Counted from the stretch's first letter, positions 53,287 to 63,215 are shown. The stretch: 64,000 bases of DNA from CAZEQK01 sp964514395 (GCA_964514395.1 CAZEQK010000014.1:1-64000); one strand, 5' to 3'. Numbers and translations are program-made. Notes: generated by a model from the letters alone, not told the origin.

Positions 53287-53772
53287 TTAATGAAAAAAAT
53301 GATAATACATATATTTCAAAATGCTTATTTTTGTCACCTTTAAAAAGTATGGCTTTTCTTCATTTTTCTTCGATAGTGTATAGATATGCCCTTTTATGAT
53401 AAGCCGATGATATGTGTTATCTCCTGCTCTAACATGTAATTCTCCTATAAATCTTTCAATACCACCCATATATAACCAACCATCTTTAATATAGGAATTC
53501 GTTCCTACATCATTTGGAACACCTGCACCAAATGTTTTAAATCTTGTTGAATCTAAATATATATTCTGCTCTTTTACATAAAAAAACTCTTCCCATTCTT
53601 CCTCTTCAACCGAGTGTATCCAACGTATCGAAAATTTCTCATGGTCCTTCATGTGAAATGTGTAGAGTAATTGGTTATGAGAACTTACCGTTAAAACCTG
53701 AATTGGAAGCATTAAGAAAAGCAAAACGAAAATGATCGAAAGTATAAAAATTAATTTCATTTTTCTATTCAT
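53287..53772 (-). CDS. DUF1850 family protein
   Basis: A 161-residue protein with an N-terminal membrane or signal segment (residues about 5-28) and a DUF1850-like core (FSIRWIHSVEEEEWEEFFYV, FKTFGAGVPND, MGGIERFIGELHVRAGDNTY). DUF1850 genes are typically adjacent to TAXI-TRAP genes, as here. Function unknown, presumably part of the transport complex. Translation signals are weak (GGTGAAAT). Confidence 0.75.
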   Translation of the reverse strand: MNRKMKLIFILSIIFVLLFLMLPIQVLTVSSHNQLLYTFHMKDHEKFSIRWIHSVEEEEWEEFFYVKEQNIYLDSTRFKTFGAGVPNDVGTNSYIKDGWLYMGGIERFIGELHVRAGDNTYHRLIIKGHIYTLSKKNEEKPYFLKVTKISILKYMYYHFFH

Positions 53773-53792
53773 TTTATTTCACCGATTTTTAG

Positions 53793-53823
53793 AGAAGGCA
53801 TCCATAAAGGATGCCTTTCTTTA
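53793..53823 (-). terminator. Attenuator-type hairpin between binding protein and permease
   Basis: AAGGCATCC/GGATGCCTT stem just after the stop of 53825-54817, without a strong T run on the minus strand. Such hairpins often keep binding-protein mRNA more abundant than permease mRNA. Confidence 0.5.
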
Positions 53824-53824
53824 T

Positions 53825-54817
53825 TTATTTTAATAATCCTTTTTCTTGATAGAACTTTTTAGCACCTGGATGTAATGGAGCAATTAAATTGTTACCCATA
53901 TCATCACGATTAAACTGTTTTAATGCGCCAACAGATACCTGATCTGTTCCTAAATAGTCATAGAAACGTTTCGTCAATTCATAAACGACATCATCACTTA
54001 AATCTGGGCTTACAATAATGATGTTTTTAATAGCAACCGTTTTAAGTGGACTACTTAGGTTATACTTTGCTTCGTCTCCAGCAGGTATTGTGAAGTTCTG
54101 ATAAAAAGGATAGGCTTCTAATAGATTCTTAGCAACATCTCCATCGATTGCAATAAACTGTATTTTTAACGTTTGTTGAAGGTCTGTAATATTACTGTTT
54201 GGTACACCAGAAGTAAAGAATGCAGCATCTAAGTTACCATTTTTCATAGCTGTTACACTATCAGCGTACCCAGTATGGGTAACCTGTGCTAAATCATCAT
54301 AGGTTAATCCTGCTGCACTTAATACCTTCTTCGCACTTTGCTCTACACCGGACCCTACTTTACCTACACCAACTCTTTTACCTTTAAGATCCTTTACTGA
54401 TGTAATACCACTAGCCTTTGTTGCTACTACTTGTACAACGTTAGGATACATTCCAGCTAGTGCTTTAATATCAACTTTATTACCATCAAAATTTCCTACT
54501 CCATTTACTGCATCATATGCAACGTCACTCATTACAATTGCAATTTGGTTTAATCTATCTTTAATGTTTTGAATATTTTTTACGGATGCACCTGTTGATT
54601 CAACCGTTACACTATCAATTAAATCACTTTTTTCAAAAACAGTTTTTAAAGCCCCTCCGATAGGATAATAGGTTCCTGAAGTTCCACCTGTACCAAATAC
54701 TATTTTTACAGGAGCTGGTTTATTTCCCTGTCCTTGATCCGCTGTCCCGCTATTTCCACATGCTGCTAGTGAGACAACCAAAACCATAGCTAAAATTAAC
54801 ATGATTACTTTTTTCAT
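53825..54817 (-). CDS. TAXI-family TRAP solute-binding lipoprotein, second copy
   Basis: A 330-residue lipoprotein with signal and lipobox LAAC (residues about 17-20). The TAXI core is clear: GTGGTSGTYYPIGGALKTVF, VTVESTGASVKNIQNI, VKDLKGKRVGVGKVGSGVEQ and DAAFFTSGVPNSNI. ATG follows AAAGAGGGG. It directly follows a paralogue, so the operon has two binding proteins for one permease. Confidence 0.92.
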   Translation of the reverse strand: MKKVIMLILAMVLVVSLAACGNSGTADQGQGNKPAPVKIVFGTGGTSGTYYPIGGALKTVFEKSDLIDSVTVESTGASVKNIQNIKDRLNQIAIVMSDVAYDAVNGVGNFDGNKVDIKALAGMYPNVVQVVATKASGITSVKDLKGKRVGVGKVGSGVEQSAKKVLSAAGLTYDDLAQVTHTGYADSVTAMKNGNLDAAFFTSGVPNSNITDLQQTLKIQFIAIDGDVAKNLLEAYPFYQNFTIPAGDEAKYNLSSPLKTVAIKNIIIVSPDLSDDVVYELTKRFYDYLGTDQVSVGALKQFNRDDMGNNLIAPLHPGAKKFYQEKGLLK

Positions 54818-54837
54818 TGAGACCCCTCTTTCAAGCT

Positions 54838-55842
54838 TTATTTTGCAGTAGTATTTTTTCCAAGATACTCATCAAAAAATTTTTTTGCTCCATTATGAAG
54901 CGGTACGGTTAGACCTATTTGACTGTTTTCTAAACTAATATCAGCCGCAGCACTATGAGCCTTACTTAATTTATCCGTATTTTCAAATATTGTTTTCGTT
55001 ATATCATAGATTAAATCATCTGGCATATCTTCTCTTGTTAAGAGAATATTAGTAATAGCTGCTGTGTGAATAGGATAAGCGTTTCCATATATGTTTTTAG
55101 GTATCTCTCTACTTGAATAATACGGATATTTTTTTGCAATCTCTTTTACCTTTGCTTCAGCTATAGGAATAAATTGAACTTGATTGGTTTTAACTAAATC
55201 TAGAACCATCGCATTAGGTAAGCCAGAGGTTAAAAAAGCTGCATCGATATCACCATTTCTAAGGGCATTGACTGATTCTTTATAGGACAAATAATATTCA
55301 TCAATATCATCATAGGTGATGCCATGATACTTTAGTATCGTACGAGCATTCACTTCAGTACCTGAACCTACAGCCCCAACACCCACTTTTTTACCCTTCA
55401 AGTCCTCTACACTCATTATTCCTGTTTTCTTTAATGAGATAATATGAACATAGTTTGGATATAATGCTGCTACCGCTCGCAGATTCTTGCCTTCTTTAAT
55501 ACCTTCGATTTTTTTACCGGTGAAGGAAAATGAAGCGATATCAGCCATCACTAATCCTAATTCAACTTTTTTATCTAATAAAAGCTGAATATTCTCTACT
55601 CCACCACCTGTTGAACGTACAGAGGTACTAAAACCTGGCAGTTTCTGATCAAACAGCTGTGCCATTCCATTCGCTATAGCAAAATACGGTCCTGTTGTAC
55701 CTCCAGTTGCAATAGTAATAACAGTATTGTTATCTGTACCATGTTCGTTTGCATATTCTGGAGGGGATTGACAAGCTGTGATAGTTGTAACGAATACTAG
55801 TAAAATGATCAATAGGTATACCCTTATATATTTTCTGAGCAT
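54838..55842 (-). CDS. TAXI-family TRAP solute-binding lipoprotein, first copy
   Basis: A 334-residue paralogue of the next gene: lipobox ITAC (about residue 24), ATGGTTGPYFAIANGMAQLF, STGGGVENIQLL, VEDLKGKKVGVGAVGSGTEV and DAAFLTSGLPNAMV. The two differ in the residues around the ligand site, so they may present different substrates to the same permease. First gene after the sigma-54 promoter at 55932-55948. Confidence 0.9.
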   Translation of the reverse strand: MLRKYIRVYLLIILLVFVTTITACQSPPEYANEHGTDNNTVITIATGGTTGPYFAIANGMAQLFDQKLPGFSTSVRSTGGGVENIQLLLDKKVELGLVMADIASFSFTGKKIEGIKEGKNLRAVAALYPNYVHIISLKKTGIMSVEDLKGKKVGVGAVGSGTEVNARTILKYHGITYDDIDEYYLSYKESVNALRNGDIDAAFLTSGLPNAMVLDLVKTNQVQFIPIAEAKVKEIAKKYPYYSSREIPKNIYGNAYPIHTAAITNILLTREDMPDDLIYDITKTIFENTDKLSKAHSAAADISLENSQIGLTVPLHNGAKKFFDEYLGKNTTAK

Positions 55843-55931
55843 CTTAGGTCTCCTCTTTCTTATGATATCGTTTTCATTTTAACAAAAGAGGAAATGGAAA
55901 TATACTATCTGCATTTATATTTTGTATAATA

Positions 55932-55948
55932 TGCAATATTCATGCCAG
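55932..55948 (-). promoter_or_regulatory. Predicted sigma-54 promoter of the TRAP-TAXI operon
   Basis: Minus-strand CTGGCATGAATATTGCA. GG and GC are 10 bases apart as needed for -24/-12, and the site matches TGGCAC-N5-TTGCA except one base. It lies about 90 bases before the first binding-protein gene and just downstream of a gene for a sigma-54 activator. Confidence 0.8.
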
Positions 55949-56054
55949 AAAATCATATTATCATTTCCAAAGTATTAAAAGCTATCTTTGTAGGGCTTTT
56001 TCTTTCTGTATCTGCTTGAAAATTTGCGCTACTACTATATTTTCTCGAAAAAAC

Positions 56055-56082
56055 AAAAAAAGCGGCAGAAAATTCCGCCGTT
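56055..56082 (-). terminator. Intrinsic terminator of the two-component operon
   Basis: CGGCGGAA/TTCTGCCG stem (one G-T pair) then CTTTTTTT on the minus strand; it separates the regulator gene from the TRAP promoter. Confidence 0.8.
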
Positions 56083-56115
56083 AACAGATTATTTTTCCGC
56101 TTTTATTGATATAAG

Positions 56116-57501
56116 TTATTTTTTATCTGTTTTGTATCTATGCATTTTTTCCCTTAAACCTCGATCACTAATCCCTAAAATCTCTGCCGTTTTTTTTCTG
56201 TGACCTTCAAGCTTATTTAAAGTGAATAAAATCAATTTTCTCTCAACATCCTTGATTGTTTCCCCAAACCGTATAACTAAATTATCAGCACTAGCATATT
56301 CTTCTACCTTATCGTAATTGTGTGTAATCTCAACAATTTCCTGAGGAAGGTCAGATACCTTTACTTTTGTCCCTTCACTTAGTGCTACAGCCCTTTCAAT
56401 AATATTAGAGAGTTCTCTTATATTACCTGGATACATATATTTTAATAATACCTTCATAGCTGTCGGTTCAGCACCAAACATTTCCTTGTTCATGTCTTTG
56501 CTATATTTTTTAATGAAATGAGTAACTAACGAAGGGATGTCTTCCTTTCTTTCACGTAGGGGTGGTATCAATATCTGTATGACATTCAAACGATAAAATA
56601 GGTCTTCACGAAATCGCCCTTCCTTTACCTCTTCCCTTAAATCTTTATTCGTAGCTGCGATGATTCGAACATCAACGTTAATCTTCATCGTAGAGCCCAA
56701 CGGAGTAACTTCTCTCTCCTGTATCAGTCTTAGTAATTTTGATTGTAAGCTTAATGGCATTTCACCGATTTCATCTAGAAATAGTGTCCCTTTGTCCGCT
56801 ACGACTATCTTACCCATCTTGTCCTGATTAGCACCTGTAAAAGCTCCTTTTTCGTAACCAAAAAGCTCACTCTCTAGTAAATCTTCAGGTATAGCAGCAC
56901 AATTTACATCGATAAATCGTTGATTCTGTCTATTGCCGCTGTAATGAACAGCCTTGGCAACCAACTCTTTTCCTGTTCCACTCTCTCCCTGGACTAAAAT
57001 CGTAGAATCGATATCTTTTACCTTCTTTATCATCATAAATATCTCTTCAATTTTTTTACTTCGCCCTACTATTTCTTGATAACTATATTTTTGTTGTAGC
57101 TCTTCCTGCAGCTCGTACATACGATTGGTCAATGTTTTCATTTCAATGCTTCGATCCACTATTAGCTTTAATTCATCCATATTTAATGGTTTTTCAATAT
57201 AGGTATAGGCGCCTTTTTTAATTGCTTCAAGGGAGGATTGAATCGTTCCATAAGCCGTCATCATAATTATCTTTGCATCAGGATTAATCGCTATGATAGG
57301 ATCAATAAAATCAGTACCATATTTATCACCTAACCGCAAATCAAGTATCACCACATCAATCGGATAGTTTTTCATTAATGATAATCCTTCTACAGGATCT
57401 GTAGTCGTATAAACTTCAAAATCATCTTCAAAAAAATATCGCAAAGAGACGCAAATCGCTTTTTCATCATCAATAACTAAGATATGATGTTTACTTTTCA
57501 T
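56116..57501 (-). CDS. Sigma-54-dependent response regulator (NtrC/DctD type)
   Basis: A 461-residue three-domain activator. Receiver domain: VIDDEKAIC and phospho-Asp in VVILDLRLG, with Lys in YTYIEKPLN. AAA+ domain: Walker A GESGTGKE, the sigma-54 contact motif GAFTGA, Walker B GTLFLDEIGEMP, and LFYRLNVIQILIPPLRER. C-terminal Fis-type helix-turn-helix: TAEILGISDRGLREKMHRYK. It shares a four-base overlap with the upstream kinase and almost certainly controls the TRAP operon, whose promoter is of sigma-54 type. Confidence 0.95.
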   Translation of the reverse strand: MKSKHHILVIDDEKAICVSLRYFFEDDFEVYTTTDPVEGLSLMKNYPIDVVILDLRLGDKYGTDFIDPIIAINPDAKIIMMTAYGTIQSSLEAIKKGAYTYIEKPLNMDELKLIVDRSIEMKTLTNRMYELQEELQQKYSYQEIVGRSKKIEEIFMMIKKVKDIDSTILVQGESGTGKELVAKAVHYSGNRQNQRFIDVNCAAIPEDLLESELFGYEKGAFTGANQDKMGKIVVADKGTLFLDEIGEMPLSLQSKLLRLIQEREVTPLGSTMKINVDVRIIAATNKDLREEVKEGRFREDLFYRLNVIQILIPPLRERKEDIPSLVTHFIKKYSKDMNKEMFGAEPTAMKVLLKYMYPGNIRELSNIIERAVALSEGTKVKVSDLPQEIVEITHNYDKVEEYASADNLVIRFGETIKDVERKLILFTLNKLEGHRKKTAEILGISDRGLREKMHRYKTDKK

Positions 57502-59120
57502 ATTTGTTTCCTCCTTGGCAATAAAATAGTGACCTTTGTACCTATCCCTAGACTACTTTCAATTAGCATTTCTCCATCGTTCTCATTAATATATTGTAAA
57601 CTCAGTGATAGACCTAACCCTGTTCCATTTAATTTATCCGTAAAAAACGGTTCAAATATCAAAGGTATTTTATCTTGGGCTATGCCAATGCCGTTATCTT
57701 CAATAGTCACTTTTATTAATTCTCCTTCATCCTCGCTTTTAATTCTAATTTCTCCTTTACTCTTTATTGCATCCATTGCATTGATAAGTATGTTAATAAT
57801 AACTTGTTTGATTTGACTAAAATCTGCATAAACGTAATGGACAGTATTCATACCCTTAATGATTTTTATTTCCTTCTTACTAAGTTGTACCTGAAATAAA
57901 GGAAAAATCGATTCAAAGCATTCATTTAAATTAAAAACAATTTTTTTTGGCTCCTGAGGTTTGGCATAATCTAATAAATTGGTAACCAATTTATTTAATC
58001 GATTTATTTCACTTGGTAAATAGGTAGATATTTCCTTTCGAAACTTTGCATTATCAAATTTAAATGGTATTAGCTCTATAAAAGTTTTAATTGAAGTTAA
58101 TGGATTTCTTAGTTCATGGGCAATACCAGCAACAAGTTGCCCTAGGGTTTGCATCTTTTCCTTATAAACTAGTTTGCTTCTTAAAACCTTCTCTTCCTCT
58201 ATTTTTTGTTTAAGTAGTGTATTAGCTGCTTCTATTTCAGCGGTTCTTTTATAAACCTCTAACTTCAACTTTTTATTCCACCTCATGGTAAAAAATACAT
58301 AAACGAGTACTAGAAATAATGAAACAAGTAAATAGATGATGATTAATTGGAGACGCCTAGCTAACTCCGAGTTTTCCCAGCCAAACCATTTATTATATAT
58401 TTCCTGATAGACTTGTTTTGCTCTAATTTTAATCAATCCATGGTTTATTTGTTTTATTAGTTTGCCATTCCCTTCGTTCGTAGCAAACGCGTAATCACTA
58501 GGAGAAATGATATCATTAAGAAGCTTATATTTATTCTTTAGTTGATATTTCTGTATATATGCTTTTGCAAAAAAAGTATTTCCTAAAAATGCATCTGCCC
58601 TTCCCAATTCTAACAATTTAAATGCTTCTTTTTCATTCCTTGTTTCAATGATTTGTACCCCACGTATATCACGTAAAATAGTTTGACTTTCGTCCCCACG
58701 TTCAATAGCAACGACTTTACTCCCTAAATTGGTAAGAGATTTTATGGTTTCGTTGTTTTCTAGTACCACAATACTATAGGAAACAGTTGTAAACGCTTCA
58801 GAAAAATCGAATTTATTATCTAGCTCAGCAGTATATTTTAAACCAGCGATTCCATCTATTTTCCCTTCCGAAAGTGATTGAATAGCTTCAGATAAGCTCA
58901 TCGGTTGATAAATTAACTTCATATTTTCTTCTTTACTTACGCTATTTAGTAAATCGATAACAAATCCATCAGGACCATTTTTCCCTGTATCTTGAAAGGG
59001 ATAAAAATTATCAATATAGGCAATCTGATAAACCTTCTCATTTTTGTCAGCAAAAACGAAGTATGAAGGAATAAACAGAATAAGTATCAATATAATCATT
59101 TTTATTTTTTTCATCATCAT
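57498..59120 (-). CDS. Sensor histidine kinase with an extracellular solute-binding domain
   Basis: A 540-residue kinase: N-terminal signal/anchor (residues about 5-25), an SBP_bac_3 domain outside (YQIAYIDNFYPFQDTGKNGP, DGIAGLKYTAELDNKFDFSE, about 30-250), one membrane helix (about 265-290), a short linker, HisKA (VAGIAHELRNPLTSIKTFIE) and HATPase (NILINAMDAIKS, DNGIGI, GTGLGLSL). It probably binds an amino-acid-like or similar solute directly. Translationally coupled to the sigma-54 activator. Confidence 0.92.
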   Translation of the reverse strand: MMMKKIKMIILILILFIPSYFVFADKNEKVYQIAYIDNFYPFQDTGKNGPDGFVIDLLNSVSKEENMKLIYQPMSLSEAIQSLSEGKIDGIAGLKYTAELDNKFDFSEAFTTVSYSIVVLENNETIKSLTNLGSKVVAIERGDESQTILRDIRGVQIIETRNEKEAFKLLELGRADAFLGNTFFAKAYIQKYQLKNKYKLLNDIISPSDYAFATNEGNGKLIKQINHGLIKIRAKQVYQEIYNKWFGWENSELARRLQLIIIYLLVSLFLVLVYVFFTMRWNKKLKLEVYKRTAEIEAANTLLKQKIEEEKVLRSKLVYKEKMQTLGQLVAGIAHELRNPLTSIKTFIELIPFKFDNAKFRKEISTYLPSEINRLNKLVTNLLDYAKPQEPKKIVFNLNECFESIFPLFQVQLSKKEIKIIKGMNTVHYVYADFSQIKQVIINILINAMDAIKSKGEIRIKSEDEGELIKVTIEDNGIGIAQDKIPLIFEPFFTDKLNGTGLGLSLSLQYINENDGEMLIESSLGIGTKVTILLPRRKQI

Positions 59121-59367
59121 TTATCGCCTCTCACAGGAGCTTTTCGATTCATATTTCTATTTTTAGCTGTTTAGCACCTTTTTCAATTGACCTATAGCTT
59201 TCTATTGATCCATATTAAACTTGTCTATTCACATATAATATCATCAAAAAAGACTACTTTCATTATAAGTAGTCCATAAAATACTTTTTATCCTATTTAT
59301 CACTATTTTTCATTGTAGTTGCTCATATATTTATCATGATTAGCTTATAAATTATCTTGTTCCGTTT

Positions 59368-60135
59368 TCATCCTCCTTGCTGATCACAATAGTAATGAAT
59401 TGCTTTGCTCATAAACACAGCTAGCCCTTCTTTGTGCTTATCAATATTTTTAGTAAAGCGTTTATCATGCACATAGGTATCTCCAAGTCCCCTAAATATT
59501 TCAAGTGTACATGGATAGAAATACTCTGTAATGTACGCTCTCCATTCATGAATGGCACTTTGGACTTCATTATCCTCAGGTGTTTTATCCATCAAATTAG
59601 CAAATCTTTTGAATATTTTATCCCCTTTATCACTAATGCTTTGCCAATCATCCTTTGTATACTTTGAAGTACGTTTTTGACTCTCCTTATATGCATCGGT
59701 ATGACTGTACTTTTGTTTTGCTTCTTGTGCATATTTTTCTTTATGCTTTTCTATTTCTGTTAAATCAAAGTCATCAAACATCTCTTTTTGATCCATTTTA
59801 ATTCCACCTTCCATGGCATCTATCGTTCTGTCGACAGACTGTATGATTTTCTCAAGGCGATTCTTTTTTTTCATGAGCAATTCTTTATGGATAAGTAATG
59901 TCTGCCTTCTGTCGAAATGAGGATGATCTAGAATCTCCTTGATTTTTTTCAGACTAAAATCTAGCTCTTTAAAGAATAGTATTTGCTGTAGCCTCTCAAG
60001 ATCTGTATCTGTATAGAGTCGATATCCTGTATGAGTTGTTGTTTCTGGCTTAAGAATTCCGATTTGATCGTAATGATGTAGTGTGCGCACACTTATTCCC
60101 ACCATATCTGCAACTTCCTTCACTTTATAACTCAT
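59368..60135 (-). CDS. MerR-family regulator with TipAS domain
   Basis: A 255-residue protein. ATG at 60135 follows AGGAGGTTT; an upstream extension is not family-like. HTH: YKVKEVADMVGISVRTLHHY; dimer coiled coil residues about 75-120; C-terminal TipAS domain (KHKEKYAQEAKQKY, SQKRTSKYTKDDWQSI, YPCTLEIFRGLG, KHKEGLAVFMSKAIHYYC), which binds drugs in family members. Downstream of an ABC exporter operon on the same strand, so it may regulate it. Confidence 0.9.
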   Translation of the reverse strand: MSYKVKEVADMVGISVRTLHHYDQIGILKPETTTHTGYRLYTDTDLERLQQILFFKELDFSLKKIKEILDHPHFDRRQTLLIHKELLMKKKNRLEKIIQSVDRTIDAMEGGIKMDQKEMFDDFDLTEIEKHKEKYAQEAKQKYSHTDAYKESQKRTSKYTKDDWQSISDKGDKIFKRFANLMDKTPEDNEVQSAIHEWRAYITEYFYPCTLEIFRGLGDTYVHDKRFTKNIDKHKEGLAVFMSKAIHYYCDQQGG

Positions 60136-60235
60136 CGAAACCTCCTGCCTTCTTATTTCCCTAGAAATGATATCATTTACAATACTTAATTCTTTCGCCT
60201 GCAAATTTATCATAAACTATGACGTTGCGTTATAA

Positions 60236-60349
60236 TCAATAGTAAAAATCGGACTGAATTTCTTTGATGGTGATATATTAGGCTTTTCAAATGATCACAA
60301 AAGATTGTACTACATGACAAATCCTGAATCCTTTTATGAAATACCATAG
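60236..60349 (+). pseudogene. Possible coding remnant without start
   Basis: Between an in-frame TAA (60233) and TAG (60347) a plus-strand frame reads GLNFFDGDILGFSNDHKRLY and further protein-like residues to YEIP. There is no start codon or ribosome site. It may be a decayed gene or chance. The rest of the 395-bp spacer (60136-60530) is AT-rich with only the terminator at 60447. Confidence 0.2.
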
Positions 60350-60446
60350 TATAGCTTAAAATGAGTAACATACATTTATGTAATATAATTATTGCTTGTA
60401 TAGTTATCTATAGATATGTATTAGAACATTTTTAATAGAATAAATA

Positions 60447-60480
60447 AAAAACCTTCATCTATAGAGATGAAGGTTTCTAA
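60447..60480 (-). terminator. Intrinsic terminator of the ABC exporter operon
   Basis: AAACCTTCATCT/AGATGAAGGTTT perfect stem, loop ATAG, then TTTTTATTTATT on the minus strand. Confidence 0.88.
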
Positions 60481-60530
60481 TAATTGGTTGTTATTTCTGT
60501 TACAAAGTTAGTATCTTTTTTTCAATTTGT

Positions 60531-61328
60531 CTACATATGAATATCTCGTTTATTATAAATATAATAAGTAAATGCTGTAGAACCAATAATAATAATGGCG
60601 GACAAGAATAAAAATAATGAGTCAAGAGAACCACCACGCATGAGATCTGCTGCCCTAAAATACTTAAAAGGTGTAAAATATTTTAGAAAATCAATTTTAT
60701 CATACACATCAATGGCAACTGATAACATAAATGTAGACAAAAGAAAAGTAGTAGCGATGGAGGTAGCTTTTTTAGTGTTTTTTGTAAAGCTAGATATGAC
60801 TACTCCAACCGCTGCAAAGATAAGCTGTAATATAAATAATGCAATTATTAGTTTAATTATCTGGTTATAGATTGGTTCGCCCTTATTATACTGCTGTACA
60901 AAAACAATGGAGGATACTAGAGTCACTAGATTTAACACAACTAGGTTAATGAATACAGCAATAAGCTTGGCTGTAATTACTTTACTTCTAATGACTGGTT
61001 TTACAAACAAAAAATCAGCTGTTTTGTCCCTTTGCTCCTTTGAGATAATAACAGCCCCTAAGAGAACCGCATGAACGCCAGCAAGTAACATAAAATAAAG
61101 AAAGAAAATAGCGTAGTACCCAGCGATGGAGGTAAGATCTAATCCATTCATACCTAATATATTTTTCATGGCCATTGGTAGTTGGTCTAATAACTCCTTT
61201 GCACTTTGACCTGCCGCTTGAAAGCCAGAATATTTCACCATGCCTACAAAAATGAGAAAAATCATACTAAAGCTCCAAATGATAAGCGATTTTAAATTCG
61301 CTCGAAGCTCTCTTAATACGATATTCAT
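60531..61328 (-). CDS. ABC transporter permease (ABC-2 type), second subunit
   Basis: A 265-residue protein with about six membrane helices, an N-terminal amphipathic start (MNIVLRELRANLKSLIIWSF) and the ABC-2 style EQRDKTADFLFVKPVIRS loop. It is paralogous to the next permease. Third gene of the ABC operon; RBS AAAGGAGG. Confidence 0.85.
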   Translation of the reverse strand: MNIVLRELRANLKSLIIWSFSMIFLIFVGMVKYSGFQAAGQSAKELLDQLPMAMKNILGMNGLDLTSIAGYYAIFFLYFMLLAGVHAVLLGAVIISKEQRDKTADFLFVKPVIRSKVITAKLIAVFINLVVLNLVTLVSSIVFVQQYNKGEPIYNQIIKLIIALFILQLIFAAVGVVISSFTKNTKKATSIATTFLLSTFMLSVAIDVYDKIDFLKYFTPFKYFRAADLMRGGSLDSLFLFLSAIIIIGSTAFTYYIYNKRDIHM

Positions 61329-61359
61329 AATAAAAGCCTCCTTTCCTTTCTACTTAAAG

Positions 61360-62157
61360 CTATACTGATGGCATATCCTTCTTATGATAAACGATATATG
61401 TCAACGCAATAAATATTATAATCACGACCCAATTGAAAATAAGATAAGTAGGTTCATAGCTAGTAGTTTTGATGATTTTTGATACATCATAATAAGCAAA
61501 TGGTGTTAAATAGGACAATTTTGCATCCCCAAGGGTCTGATTTAGCAATTGGAGTACAAAAAAACCAAACACAACTCCTAATGTGATCGGTAGAACTGTT
61601 TTGATTCTTCTAATCATTACTGACAAAAACAAACCTAATGCAACAAAGAATAACTGAACAAACATCAAGCTTACATTGATTAATAAGAACACCTTTTGAT
61701 TAAATGCTTGATCTGAGACGACATGAGCGATAAAAAATGCACCCGCAATATAAATGATATTCTGAATGACGATATATGTTAAGACGTTCATCATCTTAGC
61801 TGTCACGATAGCTAAACGGGATACGGGCTTCGTAACTAGAAAATCGGAGGTTTTTGTTCTGATTTCCTCAGATAATACAGAAAAACCTGATTTCATCGCG
61901 TAAATCGAACCAATTAATAGAATGTATATAAATAAAAAACCATAAAACCCTAGGATAGTTGAAAAATCTAAGGTCGAAAGGCCAAAAGCCTTCATAAGCT
62001 CTGGAGGAAATTTACTTAGCACCTGTTGCATTAGTCCTGCTTCCTTTGAGATGGTTGGAAACATCATCATAAAAAGAAAAAGCGTTAGAAGCAGACCAAT
62101 TGTCCAATAAAGAGCTGATCTTACAGACATTCTTAGTTCTTGCAGGTAAATATTCAA
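61360..62157 (-). CDS. ABC transporter permease (ABC-2 type), first subunit
   Basis: A 265-residue paralogue of the following permease (EEIRTKTSDFLVTKPVSRLA loop, six helices). The start is TTG at 62157, whose ribosome site AAAAGGAGG is inside the end of the ATPase gene. The heteromeric permease pair with one ATPase resembles drug or bacteriocin-type exporters; substrate unknown. Confidence 0.85.
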   Translation of the reverse strand: MNIYLQELRMSVRSALYWTIGLLLTLFLFMMMFPTISKEAGLMQQVLSKFPPELMKAFGLSTLDFSTILGFYGFLFIYILLIGSIYAMKSGFSVLSEEIRTKTSDFLVTKPVSRLAIVTAKMMNVLTYIVIQNIIYIAGAFFIAHVVSDQAFNQKVFLLINVSLMFVQLFFVALGLFLSVMIRRIKTVLPITLGVVFGFFVLQLLNQTLGDAKLSYLTPFAYYDVSKIIKTTSYEPTYLIFNWVVIIIFIALTYIVYHKKDMPSV

Positions 62158-62160
62158 GAT

Positions 62161-63045
62161 TTACGCCTCCTTTTCATAATAATTCATAAATATTTCTTCT
62201 AAGGTCGGCTCCTCAACAATGAGATTATTTATTTTTCTTTCATAAATTTTTTCAACAATTTTGTTTATATCACCTTTGTAAATGAAACTAACAGAGGTTC
62301 CTTTTATAGATAGCTCATTAATACCTTCAAAATTAAAATATTCTTCTGTAAGCGTTTCCTTCATTTCGATGTGGAATTTTTTGTAATTGGTATCTTTAAG
62401 CGTGTGTATCTCTTCCACCTTAACCATTTTTCCTTCTTTGATGATACCAACTCTTGTACATAGCTTTTGCACTTCACTTAAAATATGGGAGGAGAAGAGA
62501 ACAGTTGCTCCTTTTTTATTTTCTTCACGTATTAAGTCAAAGAACTTTTGTTGCATTAAAGGATCTAAACCACCTGTTGGTTCATCAAGAATAATTAGTT
62601 TTGGGCTGTGTAATAGCCCTTGCACAATACCTACTTTCTTCTTGTTTCCATAGGAAAGATCTTCAATTTTCTTATGCAGGTCTAAGTCCATGATTTCAGC
62701 AAATTCAAAAATGCGATTTTTATTCACATCTGCGTAAAAGCTTGAGGAGTACTTTAACAAATCAATAACCTTCATATTATCATAGTAAAAGACTTCAGAT
62801 GGAAGATAACCGATATGCTTTCTTATTTCTTTCCCTTCTTTTATGATATCCTTACCAAATATTTTAGCAGTACCGCTGGTTGGATAGATTAAAGATAATA
62901 GCGTTCTGATTGTAGTGGACTTACCTGCACCATTCGGGCCAATAAAACCAAAAATTTCACCATCTTCTACATTGAAGCTAACATCTTTGATTCCCCGTGA
63001 TTTTCCATAATACTTGGTCAAGTTATTAATTTCAATAACATTCAT
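62161..63045 (-). CDS. ABC transporter ATP-binding protein
   Basis: A 294-residue ATPase: Walker A GPNGAGKSTTIRTL, signature LSYGNKKKVGIVQGL (variant of LSGGQ), Walker B LIILDEPTGGLDPLMQQ and switch His in SSHILSEVQKLC. C-terminal extension (residues about 215-290) is typical of the DrrA/CcmA-like drug exporters. ATG follows AAGGAGGAGG. First gene of the operon. Confidence 0.93.
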   Translation of the reverse strand: MNVIEINNLTKYYGKSRGIKDVSFNVEDGEIFGFIGPNGAGKSTTIRTLLSLIYPTSGTAKIFGKDIIKEGKEIRKHIGYLPSEVFYYDNMKVIDLLKYSSSFYADVNKNRIFEFAEIMDLDLHKKIEDLSYGNKKKVGIVQGLLHSPKLIILDEPTGGLDPLMQQKFFDLIREENKKGATVLFSSHILSEVQKLCTRVGIIKEGKMVKVEEIHTLKDTNYKKFHIEMKETLTEEYFNFEGINELSIKGTSVSFIYKGDINKIVEKIYERKINNLIVEEPTLEEIFMNYYEKEA

Positions 63046-63215
63046 ATTAAAAACCTCCTCCTTAAATATTATTCAATGATTCTTCACTTCACTTGAGCTT
63101 AATTGATTATCATCTTAATTCAATATTATACTTATACAATTTCAAGATAGAATATATTTTCCCTTTATTCTAGTGGAAATTTTAATCGGTAAACCATCTA
63201 CTGTAATTATTTTAA

